Shown here: positions 10,474 through 21,800 of the stretch, one piece after another | Position numbering within the stretch: the stretch's first letter is position 1 | How the letters are laid out: each line of letters starts with the position of its first letter | From: Siphonodentalium dalli | Lineage: Eukaryota > Mollusca > Scaphopoda > Gadilida > Siphonodentaliidae | Assembly: GCA_032622095.1 (NCBI GenBank) | Contig: CP136061.1 | Coordinates: forward strand, 119,612,754 to 119,676,753 | Length of the DNA stretch: 64,000 nucleotides | Direction: 5' to 3' | Notes under the pieces: generated by a model | Database searches by the model: none | What the model was told of the DNA's origin: nothing | What the model saw: the letters and a program-made list of their open reading frames with translations, nothing else | Made by a program: the position numbers and the translations under genes

Positions 10474-12212
10474 TTTAGCTCAACTTTACTTTGTAAAGTT
10501 TGAACTATTGCCATGGCTTGGTATCCGTCGTCCGTGTGTGTGTGAGGGTGCGTGTGTCCGTGTGTGATGCGTCAACAATTTCCTTTAGCACGGGCTGCAG
10601 GTCCTACTTTTAGTCTGATCATCATAAAATTTGTCAAGAATGTTAATAATGACATGTAGATGGGAACGAGTCATCTTGGGGTCATTCGGCCCAAAAACAT
10701 GGCCGTCAGCAGCCATCTTGGATTTTACTCTTTGTATGATTAAATCCTTTAGCACGGGCTACAGGTCGTACCTTTAGTCTGATCATCATAAAATTTGTCA
10801 TGGCTGTTGAAATTGGAATGTAGATGGGAACGAACCATTTTGGGGTCATTCGGACAAAAAACATGGCCGCCAGTGGCCATCTTGGATTTAAAAATTTAAT
10901 CCATTAGCACGGGCCACAGGTCGTACTGTTCGTCTGATCATCATGAAATTTGTCATGGATGATAATATTGACATGTAGATGGGAACGAGTAATTTTGGGG
11001 TCATTCGGCCAAAAAACATGGCCACCAGCAGTTATCTTGGATTTTACTCTTTGTATGACTAAATCCTTTAGCATGGGCTACAGGTCGTACCTTTTGTCTG
11101 ATCATCATAAAATTTGTCATGGCTGTTGAAATTGGAATGTAGATGGGAACGAGTCATTTTGGGTTCATTTGGACAAATAACATGGCCTCCAGCAGCCATC
11201 TTGGATTTTGCTCTTTGTATGACTGAATCCTTTAGCACGGGCTACAGGTCGTACCTTTAGTCTCATCACCATAAAATTTGTCATGGCTGTTGAAATTGGA
11301 ATGTAGATGGGAACGAGTAATTTTGGGGTCATTCGGCCAAAAAACATGGTCGCCAGCAGCCATCTTGGATTTTACTCTTTGTATGACTAAATCCTTTAGC
11401 ACGGGCCACAGGTCGTACTGTTCGTCTGATCATCATGAAATTTGTCATGGATGATAATATTGACATGTAGATGGGAACGAGTAATTTTGGGGTCATTCGG
11501 CCAAAAAACATGGCTGCCAGCAGCCATCTTGAATTTTACTCTTTGTATGACTAAATTCTTTAGCACGGGCTGCAGGTCGTACCTTTAGTCTGATCATCAT
11601 AAAATTTGTCATGGCTGTTGAAATTGGAATGTAGATGGGTCATTTTAGGGTCAGCGGCCATCTTGGATTTCATAATTCAATCCATTAGCACGGGCTATAC
11701 AGGTCGTACTGTTCATCTGATCATCATGACATTTGTCGTGGGTGTTAATATTGATTTGTAGATGGGAACGAGTTATTTTGGGGTCATTCGGCCAAATAAC
11801 ATGGCCACCGGCAGCCATCTTAGATTTTACTCTTTGTATGACTAAATCCTTTAGCATGGACTACCTTTAGTCTGATCATCATAAAATTTTTCATGGCTGT
11901 TGAAATTGACATGTAGATGGGAACGAGTCATTTTGGGGTTATTCGGCATTAAAACATGGCTGCCAGCGGCCATTTTGGATTCTACTCTTTGCATGACTAA
12001 AGATATCAAATGTTTTTGAATTGTTGGAAAACATAGCCGCCAGCAACCATCTTAGATTTTACTTTTATATACATGTATATATATATATCTTTTCATGTTG
12101 ATAAACTTGTATTAGACATTCAACTTTCCACATTCCTAATAACTCCATCGACAGTAACACATTAAATTATTCCCTTTCCAAGTTGAGCTACAGTGTCATT
12201 GACACTTTCATT
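10474..12212. mobile_element. satellite-bearing element 1 (about 9 monomers, minus orientation)
   Basis: Starts TTTAGCTCAACTTTAC, a hairpin with TTGTAAAGTT, and ends AAGTTGAGCTACAGTGTCAT. Between lie tandem ~160-bp monomers containing GCCATCTTGGATTTTACTCT and CGTTCCCATCTACA in inverse. It is an inverted counterpart of 19286-23366. The 60-codon frames repeated in each monomer are a by-product. Confidence 0.85.
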
Positions 12213-12378
12213 TGTAACTTTTTCCCTTCGGGAAGTTTCTATATCCCATAATTTGCAGAAGATAAAATGGTTAATCGAGGTAACTAATGTGTGAACATTA
12301 CCAACTTCTACTGGGGAACTTCAGTTTGATACTAGTTCTCCCATAGCAGTTGAGGCCTATACAGAATGAGGTTCAAGT

Positions 12379-13638
12379 CACAGGTCCCCAGAACAAAATT
12401 TGACCCCACCCCCTATGATACTTAATCCTATAGAAAGGTATCCAACTTGGCCCGGCCTAATTTTTTTATTAGTTTTACAATGTCCACAATCAGGTTAAAA
12501 TACACCAAAATAATTTTTGTAACATAAATGCCTCATATATAGTTAGAAAGATATGTTATTACTCTTCAATTTGATGCATCCCCTGTAAAAATTGGTTAAG
12601 AAAAACTCTGGTTATGAGCACAGGTCTGACGCAAACCGACTGTAAAATTTCACTCGTTCGACATGATGTCCGCTAAACTCGGTAAAAAAGTGCGATTTTT
12701 ACACCGACTTGGGCTTCAAAAACACAATAGACGGTTAGTAGAATATATATATTATACATCATTAGCAGCGGAATTGTTTACTGACCCACCCAAACCAATC
12801 GCGCTACATCAAGGCATCGTATCTCTCGTATTTATTGAAAAATTCAGTTTCATAAACCCGGAAGGAAAGTTAATTTTTCCAAAGACGGCCATTGGTGTTC
12901 GGGCGCATATGTGTACTCTCTATAGTTCATACCCAACACAATATATAGTTAAATAAATACACAAAGACTGAATTAACACGAATGCCGATTTGAAAACATA
13001 CATATGGACAGAAATATAACTCCATAAATATTTAGAGCGTATATACAGTAGTATACACGACTTCTTCGTTATATATTATGTTGGGTATGAACTATAGAGA
13101 GTACACATATGCGCCGGAACACCAATGGCTGTCTTTGGAAAAATTAACTTTCCTTCCGGGTTTATGAAACTGAATTTTTCAATAAATACGAGAGATACGA
13201 TGCCTTGATGTAGCGCGATTGGTTTGGGTGGGTCAGTAAACAATTCCGCTGCTAATGATGTATAATATATATATTCTACTAACCGTCTATTGTGTTTTTG
13301 AAGCCCAAGTCGGTGTAAAAATCGCACTTTTTTACCGAGTTTAGCGGACATCATGTCGAACGAGTGAAATTTTACAGTCGGTTTGCGTCAGACCTGTGCT
13401 CATAACCAGAGTTTTTCTTAACCAATTTTTACAGGGGATGCATCAAATTGAAGAGTAATAACATATCTTTCTAACTATATATGAGGCATTTATGTTACAA
13501 AAATTATTTTGGTGTATTTTAACCTGATTGTGGACATTGTAAAACTAATAAAAAAATTAGGCCGGGCCAAGTTGGATACCTTTCTATAGGATTAAGTATC
13601 ATAGGGGGTGGGGTCAAATTTTGTTCTGGGGACCTGTG
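12379..13638. mobile_element. K: 1.26-kb near-perfect palindrome with 8-bp duplication
   Basis: Arms of about 570 bp (12379-12950 and 13067-13638) are nearly identical, aligned without indels around a ~116-bp loop. Ends CACAGGTCCCCAGAAC. Exact duplication GTTCAAGT at 12371-12378 and 13639-13646. It has split an older A-family hairpin: CAGAATGAG on the left, AGGGTGAATTTGG on the right. Each arm carries the same ~80-codon open frame. Confidence 0.9.
12663..12956 (+). pseudogene. open frame in left arm of K, function unknown
   Basis: 97 codons containing GKKVRFLHRLGLQKHNRRLV and AIALHQ-like basic sequence. The same frame occurs at 13076-13354 on the other strand because the arms mirror each other. 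No family recognised and no splice sites; it may be a captured fragment or chance. Confidence 0.3.
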
Positions 13639-14333
13639 GTTCAAGTAGGGTGAATTTGGTGATAAGTTGGATAACTAGGTGGGAAATTTATCCACCGAAT
13701 TTCAATTTTATCCAATCGCCACTCACTACCTCTATTGGCTACATAAAGCCTGCCATTCAGTGGTATTTTTACCTTAAAAACACATATTTTTTGTGAAATC
13801 TAGCCTATGATATGTGCGTGTGCATATATTCCTACCCGATACTAGTGGGTAATCATTCCATATTCACGCCCTGGCCATTCTCATTGCTCTGCGCATGCGC
13901 GAATAAATCAATTTGATATGTGATACAGCCTTCCCCATATGTGGCGAAACACTGATTAATATACACGAGGGTAATCTAAACTGATACTATTTGTCTAAAT
14001 TATGTCTGCTCTACAAATGCTACATGCCATAAATATAGCGCCACAGTTCATTGTAGATTATATTATATAAATATAAATCGGTGAGTCTGACGCTGGTTAT
14101 ACTATATATAAATTTGCTATCGATTCACTGTCGTCGCTGCACCGAAATATCGTTATGGGGTATAGCCACTGTCATTTGCACCGAAATATCGGTGTTACGG
14201 GTTCAAAGGGTTAAATGTAAGGGCATCATTGAAGTAACAAATAAAAATGTTAGAAAATGACAAGTTTCCCTGAGTTTCCCCCACAAAAAGCTAGTTTTGT
14301 GCAACAGATAAATAAAATATGTAGCTAATGCTA

Positions 14334-14440
14334 CCGCTTAAACTGATTATGTCCGCTCAGTGGATTTGGCATCTATTGGACTTGGCAGAGCCTCGCCCAA
14401 TAGATGCTCAAATCCCCCTCACTGACATAAACAGTTTAAA
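14334..14440. repeat. short imperfect hairpin
   Basis: ACTGATTATGTCCGCTCAGT pairs with ACTGACATAAACAGTTTAA, and GCATCTATTGG with CCAATAGATGC. Confidence 0.6.
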
Positions 14441-14451
14441 TAATTATTATG

Positions 14452-14514
14452 CATGAAATTGAAAAATTAGTATTACGGTTCTATGCCGACTGGAGGAATG
14501 TAGCATTCTATTAA
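14452..14514 (+). pseudogene. C-terminal fragment of an unknown repeated protein (..WRNVAFY-stop)
   Basis: 21 codons ending FYADWRNVAFY-stop. The frame matches HYANWRNVAFY-stop at 30545 on the other strand, 14 of 20 residues identical by eye, with the stop in the same place. Upstream homology ends abruptly, so this is a broken end of a dispersed coding element. Confidence 0.55.
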
Positions 14515-16413
14515 CCTCGCCGAGATTTTCTCCCCAGATATACCGTTATAAAGCTACTGGAATCTGCCAATCTACGGGAAATTCCAGGGAATGCCGATTG
14601 AGCTCAAACTTGCTACCCACGGGAAGTGTCATATATATGAGTGTGTCCTTTATAGACTCGAACCGATTGAGCTCAAACTTGCTAAATAAGAAAATAGCCC
14701 CCAAGCCGTAAATATCAACAACAACTATATTACTAAATACACGTTTTCGGCAATGTGAGAGTTTTCGGGGAGCCGTGATGCCAACAACAACGACCCGAAG
14801 CCCTGAATGCCAACAACAGATTCAATGCAATGTTATATCTATTATGCAGAGAGATTTCACGACATTACGACGGGTACGGCAGACTCAAAATATTATGCAG
14901 ACAGATTTCCCGACGGGAAGCGTTTGTTTTAAATTCAATGCAATGTTATCGTAGAGAGATTTCACGAAACAAAGAATGCGTTGTCTGTCGTTCCTAGGAA
15001 GGGGGGATTTCTACGGGTAAATTTTTCCGCCAGAAACAAATTTAATTAAAACAATTTAAAATTAAAACAAATTAACAATAAAAAAAACAATTCAGAAACT
15101 AAATATATTAAATTTAAAAAAACATTAAATTCATATTCAAAAATGTCATGTTTCTGAAACAAAGCCATGGGACGAATGCCGCCAGTGGAACCTGTTGCAA
15201 TTGCTTTTTCGAACAAAGCCATGGGACGAATGCCGCCAGTGGCGGGCTAACCTGCTAGTACTATATATTTTGAGACTTTGTATATATATACTTCATAGAA
15301 TCGAAAACGGTTCGCTCGATTGAGTTCAAACTTCCCATCTAAATGTAAAAACCCACGGGAATCGTCGTCGCGGCGTTCTCCACTCCCAAAATCACCGCAA
15401 AGGCATGGCGGGGGTTAATCGCGTTGATAGTTAAAGAGCGTTCCTATTGCATTGTAGTTGATAAAGAGCGTATATGCCTAATGTCATTCTTACGTCTGGG
15501 TCTCGGCGTGTGCGTGTAAGACTGTATGCAGACATGAGCGTGTTGTGTGACGACATTCCCAACACCTAGCAGGGACAAATATCTATTAGCCAACATCAAG
15601 GCGAGTTTTGCGACGTATTAATTCAAATGCTTTCGATCAAACAATATTATCTGTCGCACTCATATTTCGTCATCTGTACGAATCCACTGCAATCGACCTA
15701 TTTTTAGAACGCAGCACATGTCGCGTTGCCGTTGGTGATGGGGTCCACGGCGGGATTAATTTAAATATGTCATGTTGGTAACAATATCTAGCCGAGAATT
15801 CCTCAGACATACAGACGAATGCGACCAGCAAATTTCAAAATTGGTCACTTGACCTCCCCATGAATATCTTCTGGGAAATGCCAGGGAACGTGCGCCCATT
15901 ATCGGGCCATTGTGTGTGTCGCAGTCGCACAATTTTAACACTTTCGAGGTAAATACACGTGGTTGTGAATTACGTCACGCCACGTGGGTCCAGGCGGAAG
16001 TTAACCTGACCCTTCCAATGCCGCGTACGTTAGTGATACCGGAGTTATAGTGTGCGCGTTATGTTTTTTTGACTGACCGCAGTGCCCGATCCGCCGAATG
16101 TGAACATGTTATCAACTGTTACAGCAGTCCGTGGCCCACGGCAGTCAATTGCCGTGTCGAATATTGAAGCCTACTGATCAATTCAAGGTCAAATCGGATA
16201 AAACTCGCTGATTTCGACGAAATTGTACACCTAGGTGCAGCATACGTGTCTCGGAAGCTGTTGCAATTGCTTTTTCGAACAAAGCCATGAGACGAAAAAT
16301 TAAAAAGGCACAATTAACTCATTGAAAAACAAAACAATTTAATTAACAAAAATTTAAACTTAAAAATTGTCATGTTTCTGACGATTGCCGCCAGTGGCGG
16401 GCTAACCTGCTAG
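14515..16413. mobile_element. Helitron-like sequence with two CTAG 3' ends
   Basis: Two copies of CCGCCAGTGGCGG (stem-loop) are followed 9 bases later by CTAG then T: CTAG at 15255-15258 and at 16410-16413. A hairpin shortly before CTRR/T is the Helitron 3' signature. Words such as CGATTGAG(C/T)TCAAACTT and TTGCAATTGCTTTTTCGAAC repeat through the stretch. 5' TC ends were not located; no Rep/helicase coding seen. Confidence 0.5.
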
Positions 16414-16542
16414 TTAATATATAATTAAGAATGACGGTGTCTGTTGTCAATTTGGATATGGTATTTGTAAAAATCACTACTTTGAGCGCAAGATTGTTCT
16501 TCATTTCTATTTGATCACCCAACCAGAGTGTATCATATCACT

Positions 16543-16815
16543 TTAACTCTTCCATGACTGGAGCTTCCTAAATTTTTTCCGAAAACCCTGTGCCCCTTGC
16601 ATTCTCATATACATGTATATGAGTGTCCTATATGAAGCCTCGTATATATAAGAGAAAACATTGGCCTAACAATATTTACCTTGACATTGTAAGACAGTGC
16701 ATTCTCTTATATATGCAAGGCTCCTTATGGAAGACTTGTATATATAAGAGACTGCACTGGCACAAGATCTTTAATGCTGCCTGCACCACCACAGCTCCCG
16801 TCATGAAGGGGTTAA
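16543..16815. mobile_element. C2: TTAA-flanked double-hairpin element
   Basis: TTAACTCTTCCATGACTGG ... CATGAAGGGGTTAA; two internal hairpins with TATATATAAGAGA words. TTAA at both ends. Confidence 0.85.
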
Positions 16816-17306
16816 GCTATGGAACTAGCTACATATTCTATATGTAATATTCAATGATAACATATACATGTATAATGTTCTGATAGTTTATTTGTTATAT
16901 GTTGATACAGCTGCACCCATTTTATAAAAACAATATACATTTAAATATAAAGTTAAAATATGTAGATTTTCCATGTATACAATAGTACACACATAGTATT
17001 CAAAACTTAGATTTGTTTTTAATTCAGACACATGGAATTAATATAGACACTAGAATTAAGTCCTTATCAAATTAAAATAGGAGCAGTTATTTTTACTTTG
17101 TATTCTTTGTAAGAAAAAAATAGTGTAATAAAAAACACATTGTGTACCTTTAATATTGCCAACCTGATAAACTCTCACCATTAGGTACAGGAATCACTAA
17201 TTTTATTAGCACTAATACAAAAAACCACGACCCCATTAAAGGATTACACCGGTGTAGCTTTTCTCAGACATTATCGACCTGAATATTCCATTATGGATTA
17301 TGCCAT
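16816..17306. other. AT-rich intergenic, no recognised feature
   Basis: No repeats with target duplications or coding frames seen. Confidence 0.45.
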
Positions 17307-17395
17307 CTGAATCGTTAATCTTCCTTCATGTGACGTCACATGAGGGACTAGTAGTCCCTCATGTGACGTCACATGAAGGAAGATTAACGATTCAG
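17307..17395. repeat. 89-bp perfect palindrome carrying two CRE sites
   Basis: CTGAATCGTTAATCTTCC ... GGAAGATTAACGATTCAG with a single central base at 17351. Each arm includes ATGTGACGTCACAT, i.e. a consensus cAMP-response element TGACGTCA, at 17331-17338 and 17364-17371. Confidence 0.92.
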
Positions 17396-18130
17396 GGCTG
17401 AAAATTTGTACATATGGGTGGGTAATTTGCCCCGGGAAATATTATTAGATAGGTCCCATTGACATCAGATGTCTTAAAAAGGGCACTAATAATTAATTTA
17501 ATTAAATAATTTATTATATACCCAAAATGTTTTCAATTTGGTCAGTGAAAATTGAAACACAGGTATTAATTGACCCATAGCGTATCATGAGATAGATGTC
17601 GTTGGCCTCATATGATTCAAAGGGGCAAAAAAGAGCAATAAAGAGTGTTTCTTGTGGAGGGAAATTGGTTCAGATGGGTCACCTGACCAGTCATCTGAGG
17701 TCAAAGGTAAGTAATGTTTTATTCTCAGCCATTATTCATGGATGGAACATGAGAAGATGTGCATATCCCATGCCATTCCCCTGGTCAGGTGATCCATCTG
17801 TACCAATATTCCTTTCAAGTTTGACATGATACTTACCTGTCACTATAGGCTGTCAACATCGATAAATATAATGATAAATATGCATGTTTTAATAAATTTA
17901 TGATGACAAACAGCTGTGAAATGGGCAGATCATCGATGTCTAAGAAAATACTTTGATAACCCCGTGTGGGTTTTGATAATTCTATATACATGTACATAGT
18001 AGGTGTCGACTAGTAGTCGACTAATGACCACCGACTAGTGGACTATAAAATACTCTAGTCGTTTCAACACTAGTTGGTTAATGTGAAATAACATAAAAGT
18101 CTGTAAAACAACTTTTATCAAATCATGGAA
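17396..18130. other. intergenic with weak inverted repeats
   Basis: GGTCACCTGACCAG (about 17678) and CTGGTCAGGTGATCC (about 17780) are inverse and bracket a spacer. A cluster of CGACTAGTAGTCGACTA words lies at 18005-18060. No coding support. Confidence 0.45.
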
Positions 18131-18140
18131 AATAGATTTA

Positions 18141-18297
18141 CAGTAATGCTCTAAGTAATCGACTTCTTAACCACAGCAGAATTATGGGTGGGGAGAGCTT
18201 TCCGATGAATGGCAACAAGCCATATTTCCGACTAAATCCTGAAAAGTTGCCCATAATTCTGCTGTGGTTAAGAAGTTGATTACTTAGAGCATTACTG
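18141..18297. mobile_element. B3: mariner-type element with deleted left arm
   Basis: CAGTAATGCTCTAAGTAATC ... GAGCATTACTG flanked by TA. 157 bp instead of ~213; part of the left arm is missing. Confidence 0.85.
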
Positions 18298-18359
18298 TAC
18301 TTTGTTCTTTTTTCATTATTAATAACTCTCCAATGAGATTTTGCATGTCAAAATCATTG

Positions 18360-18626
18360 TTAACCCTTTCATGATGGGAGCTGTGCTGGTGCCGCATTGA
18401 AGACCCTGTGCCAGTGCATATTCTTATATATGGGAGTCTCCCATAAGGAGCTCGCATATATAAGCGAATGCACTGGCTTACAAAATCAAGGTAAATATTG
18501 TTAGGCCAATGAATTCCTTATATACATGTATGCAAGGCGCCCTATGGGAGACTCACATATATAAACGAATGCATTGGCACAGGGTTTTCGCAAAATTTCA
18601 GGAAGCTCCAGTCATGAAAGGTTTAA
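18360..18626. mobile_element. C3: TTAA-flanked double-hairpin element
   Basis: TTAACCCTTTCATGATGGGA ... GTCATGAAAGGTTTAA. It lies 84 bp beyond the PSPH stop codon, so it may fall in the 3' UTR of that gene. Confidence 0.85.
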
Positions 18627-18709
18627 GTAAACATAACAGAACTGATTGCAATACTAATGCATGATTTCTGCCAATTGATTAATGTTATTAAGATAAGGCT
18701 ACAATATTG

Positions 18710-18811
18710 CTATAATAGTTCAATCAAATCTTTGAAATCGGTCACAAACCACTTTGCACCAGCTTTAACTTTCTCTCGGATGACATTTCCACCAAACCCA
18801 ATAAATGCATC
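18710..18811 (-). CDS. PSPH: PSPH coding exon 5 (C-terminus)
   Basis: 102-nt exon encoding DAFIGFGGNVIREKVKAGAK through a terminal ELL-stop. It lies 10.3 kb from exon 4 but the phase and family C-terminus match exactly. No AATAAA was found on the minus strand just downstream. Confidence 0.95.
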   Translation of the reverse strand, partial: DAFIGFGGNVIREKVKAGAKWFVTDFKDLIELL

Positions 18812-21800
18812 CTGAAAGACATAATATAATTCACTGTATAAGCGGGTATAAGAGCTTTTATCAGAATTGGCGCTGGACAAAAATTTTCTCTTGCCAAAGT
18901 TTTTGGCAAATGAATGTTTTTTTTTTGCAAATTAGAAAAGGACTAGCCAAATTCAAATGAGGGTCTAATTTGGGAATCATTCTCATTTGAAAATAAAATG
19001 CATCCAAATATAATACACTGTACTAATTAGTGCTATATATATATATAAAAAAAAGAAATGTTACAAATAAATGGTTGCTCGGCCACAATGTCCCCCAAAA
19101 AGGTGGCTTCATTTGGAGCGGGGGCTTTGTAGAGATATATTATATGGATAAAAAACTTGTGTTTTGTCTCATAACTGAGCTGCATACAAATAACCAAATC
19201 TGAACAAACTCTAAAAGTCAAAATATAACCTCAAATTGGCACAAAATCAACAAAATTCTAAGTCGGCAAGGACAATAACTGCAGTAATGAAAGTGTCAAT
19301 GACACTGTAGCTCAACTTGAAAAGGGAATAATTTAATGTATTACAGTCAATGGAGCAATTAGGAATGTGGAAAGTTGAATGTCTAATACTAGTTTATAGA
19401 CATGAAGAGAAAAGTAAAATCCAAGATGGCTGCTGGTGGCCATGTTTTCGGCCGAATGACCCCAAAATGACTCGTTCCCATCTACATGTCATCGTTAACA
19501 TCCATGACAAATTTTATGACGATCAGACTAAAGGTACGACCTGTAGCCCATGCTAAAGAATTTAGTCATACAAAGAGTAAAATCCAAGATGGCTGTTGGC
19601 GGCCATGTTTTTTGGCCAAATGACCCCAAAATGACTCGTTCCCATTTACATTCCAATATCAACAGCCATGACAAATTTTATGATGATCAGACTAAAGGTA
19701 CGACCTGTAGCCAGTGCTAAAGGATTTAGTCATACAAAGAGTAAAATCCAAGATGGCTGCTGGCGGCCATGTTTTTCGGCCGAATGACCCCAAAATTACT
19801 CGTTCCCATCTACATGTCATTGTTAATATCCATGACAAATTTTATGATGATCAGACTAAAGGTACGACCTGCAGCCCGTGCTAAAGAATTTAGTCATACA
19901 AAGAGTAAAATCGAAGATGGCTGCTGGCGGCCATGTTTTTTGGCCGAATGACCCCAAACTTACTCGTTCCCATCTACATGTCAATATTATCATCCATGAC
20001 AAATTTCATGATGATCAGACGAACAGTACGACCTGTGGCCCGTGCTAATGGATTAAATTTGAAATCCAAGATGGCCACTGGCGGCCATGTTTTTTGTCCG
20101 AATGACCCCAAAATGACTCGTTCCCATCTACATTCCAATTTCAACAGCCATGACAAATGTTATGATGATCAGACTAAAGGTACGACCTGTAGCCCGTGCT
20201 AAAGGATTTAGTCATACAAAGAGTAAAATCCAAGATGGCTGCTGGCGGCCATGTTTTTTGGCCGAATGACCCCAAAATGACTCGTTCCCATCTACATGTC
20301 ATTATTAACATTCTTGACAAATTTTATTATGATCAGACTAAAAGTAGGACCTGTAGCCCGTGCTAAAGGATTTAGTCATACAAAGAGTAAAATCCAAGAT
20401 GGCTGCTGGCGACCATGTTTTTTGGCCGAATGACCCCAAAATTACTCGTTCCCATCTACATGTCATTGTTAACATCCATGACAAATTTTATGATGATCAG
20501 TCTAAAGGTACGACCTGCAGCCCGTGCTAAAGAATTTAGTCATACAAAGAGTAAAATCCAAGATGGCTGCTGGCGGCCATGTTATTTGGCCGAATGACCC
20601 CAAAATGACTCGTTCCCATCTATATGTCATTATTAACATTCTTGACAAATTTTATTATGATCAGACTAAAAGTAGGACCTGTAGCCCGTGCTAAAGGATT
20701 TAGTCATACAAAGAGTAAAATCCAAGATGGCTGCTGGCGGCCATGTTTTTTGGCCGAATGACCCCAAAATTACTCGTTCCCATCTACATGTCAATATTAT
20801 CATCCATGACAAATTTCATGATGATCAGACGAACAGTACGACCTGTGGCCCGTGCTAATGGATTACATTTTGAAATCCAAGATGGCCACTGGCGGCCATG
20901 TTTTTTGTCCGAATGACCCCAAAATTACTCGTTCCCATCTACATTCCAATTTCAACAGCCATGACAAATTTTATGATGATCAGACTAAAGGTACGACCTG
21001 TAGCCCGTGCTAAAGGATTTAGTCATACAAAGAGTAAAATCCAAGATGGCTGCTGGCGGCCATGTTTTTTGGTCGAATGACCCCAAAATGACTCGTTCCC
21101 ATCTACATGTCATTATTAACATTCTTGACAAATTTTATTATGATCAGACTAAAAGTAGGACCTGTAGCCCGTGCTAAAGGATTTAGTCATACAAAGAGTA
21201 AAATCCAAGATGGCTGCTGGCGACCATGTTTTTTGGCCGAATGACCCCAAAATTACTCGTTCCCATATACATGTCATTGTTAACATCCATGACAAATTTT
21301 ATGATGATCAGACTAAAGGTACGACCTGCAGCGCGTGCTAAAGAATTTAGTCATACAAAGAGTAAAATCCAAGATGGCTGCTGGCAGCCATAATTTTTTG
21401 GCCGAATGACCCCAAAATTACTCGTTCCCATCTACATGTCAATATTATCATCCATGACAAATTTCATGATGATCAGACGAACAGTACGACCTGTGGCCCG
21501 TGCTAATGGATTAAATTTTGAAATCCAAGATGGCCACTGGCGGCCATGTTTTTTGTCCGAATGACCCCAAAATGACTCGTTCCCATCTACATTCCAATTT
21601 CAACAGCCATGACAAATTTTTTGATGATTAGACTAAAGGTACAACCTGTAGCCCGTGCTAAAGGATTTAGTCATACAAAGAGTAAAATCCAAGATGGCTG
21701 CTGGCGGCCATGTTTTTTGGCCGAATGACCCCAAAATGATTCGTTCCCATCTACATGTCATTATTAACATTCATGACAAATTTTATGATGATCAGACTAA

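Noticed and set aside
13608-13796. ORF crossing the right end of palindrome K
   Set aside because: Spans a transposon boundary and target duplication; no coding signature.
17596-17829. Possible exon with AAAG/GTAAGTAATG donor
   Set aside because: The donor-like site is mirrored by ATACTTACC on the other side of an inverted repeat, and the frame has no recognisable protein sequence.
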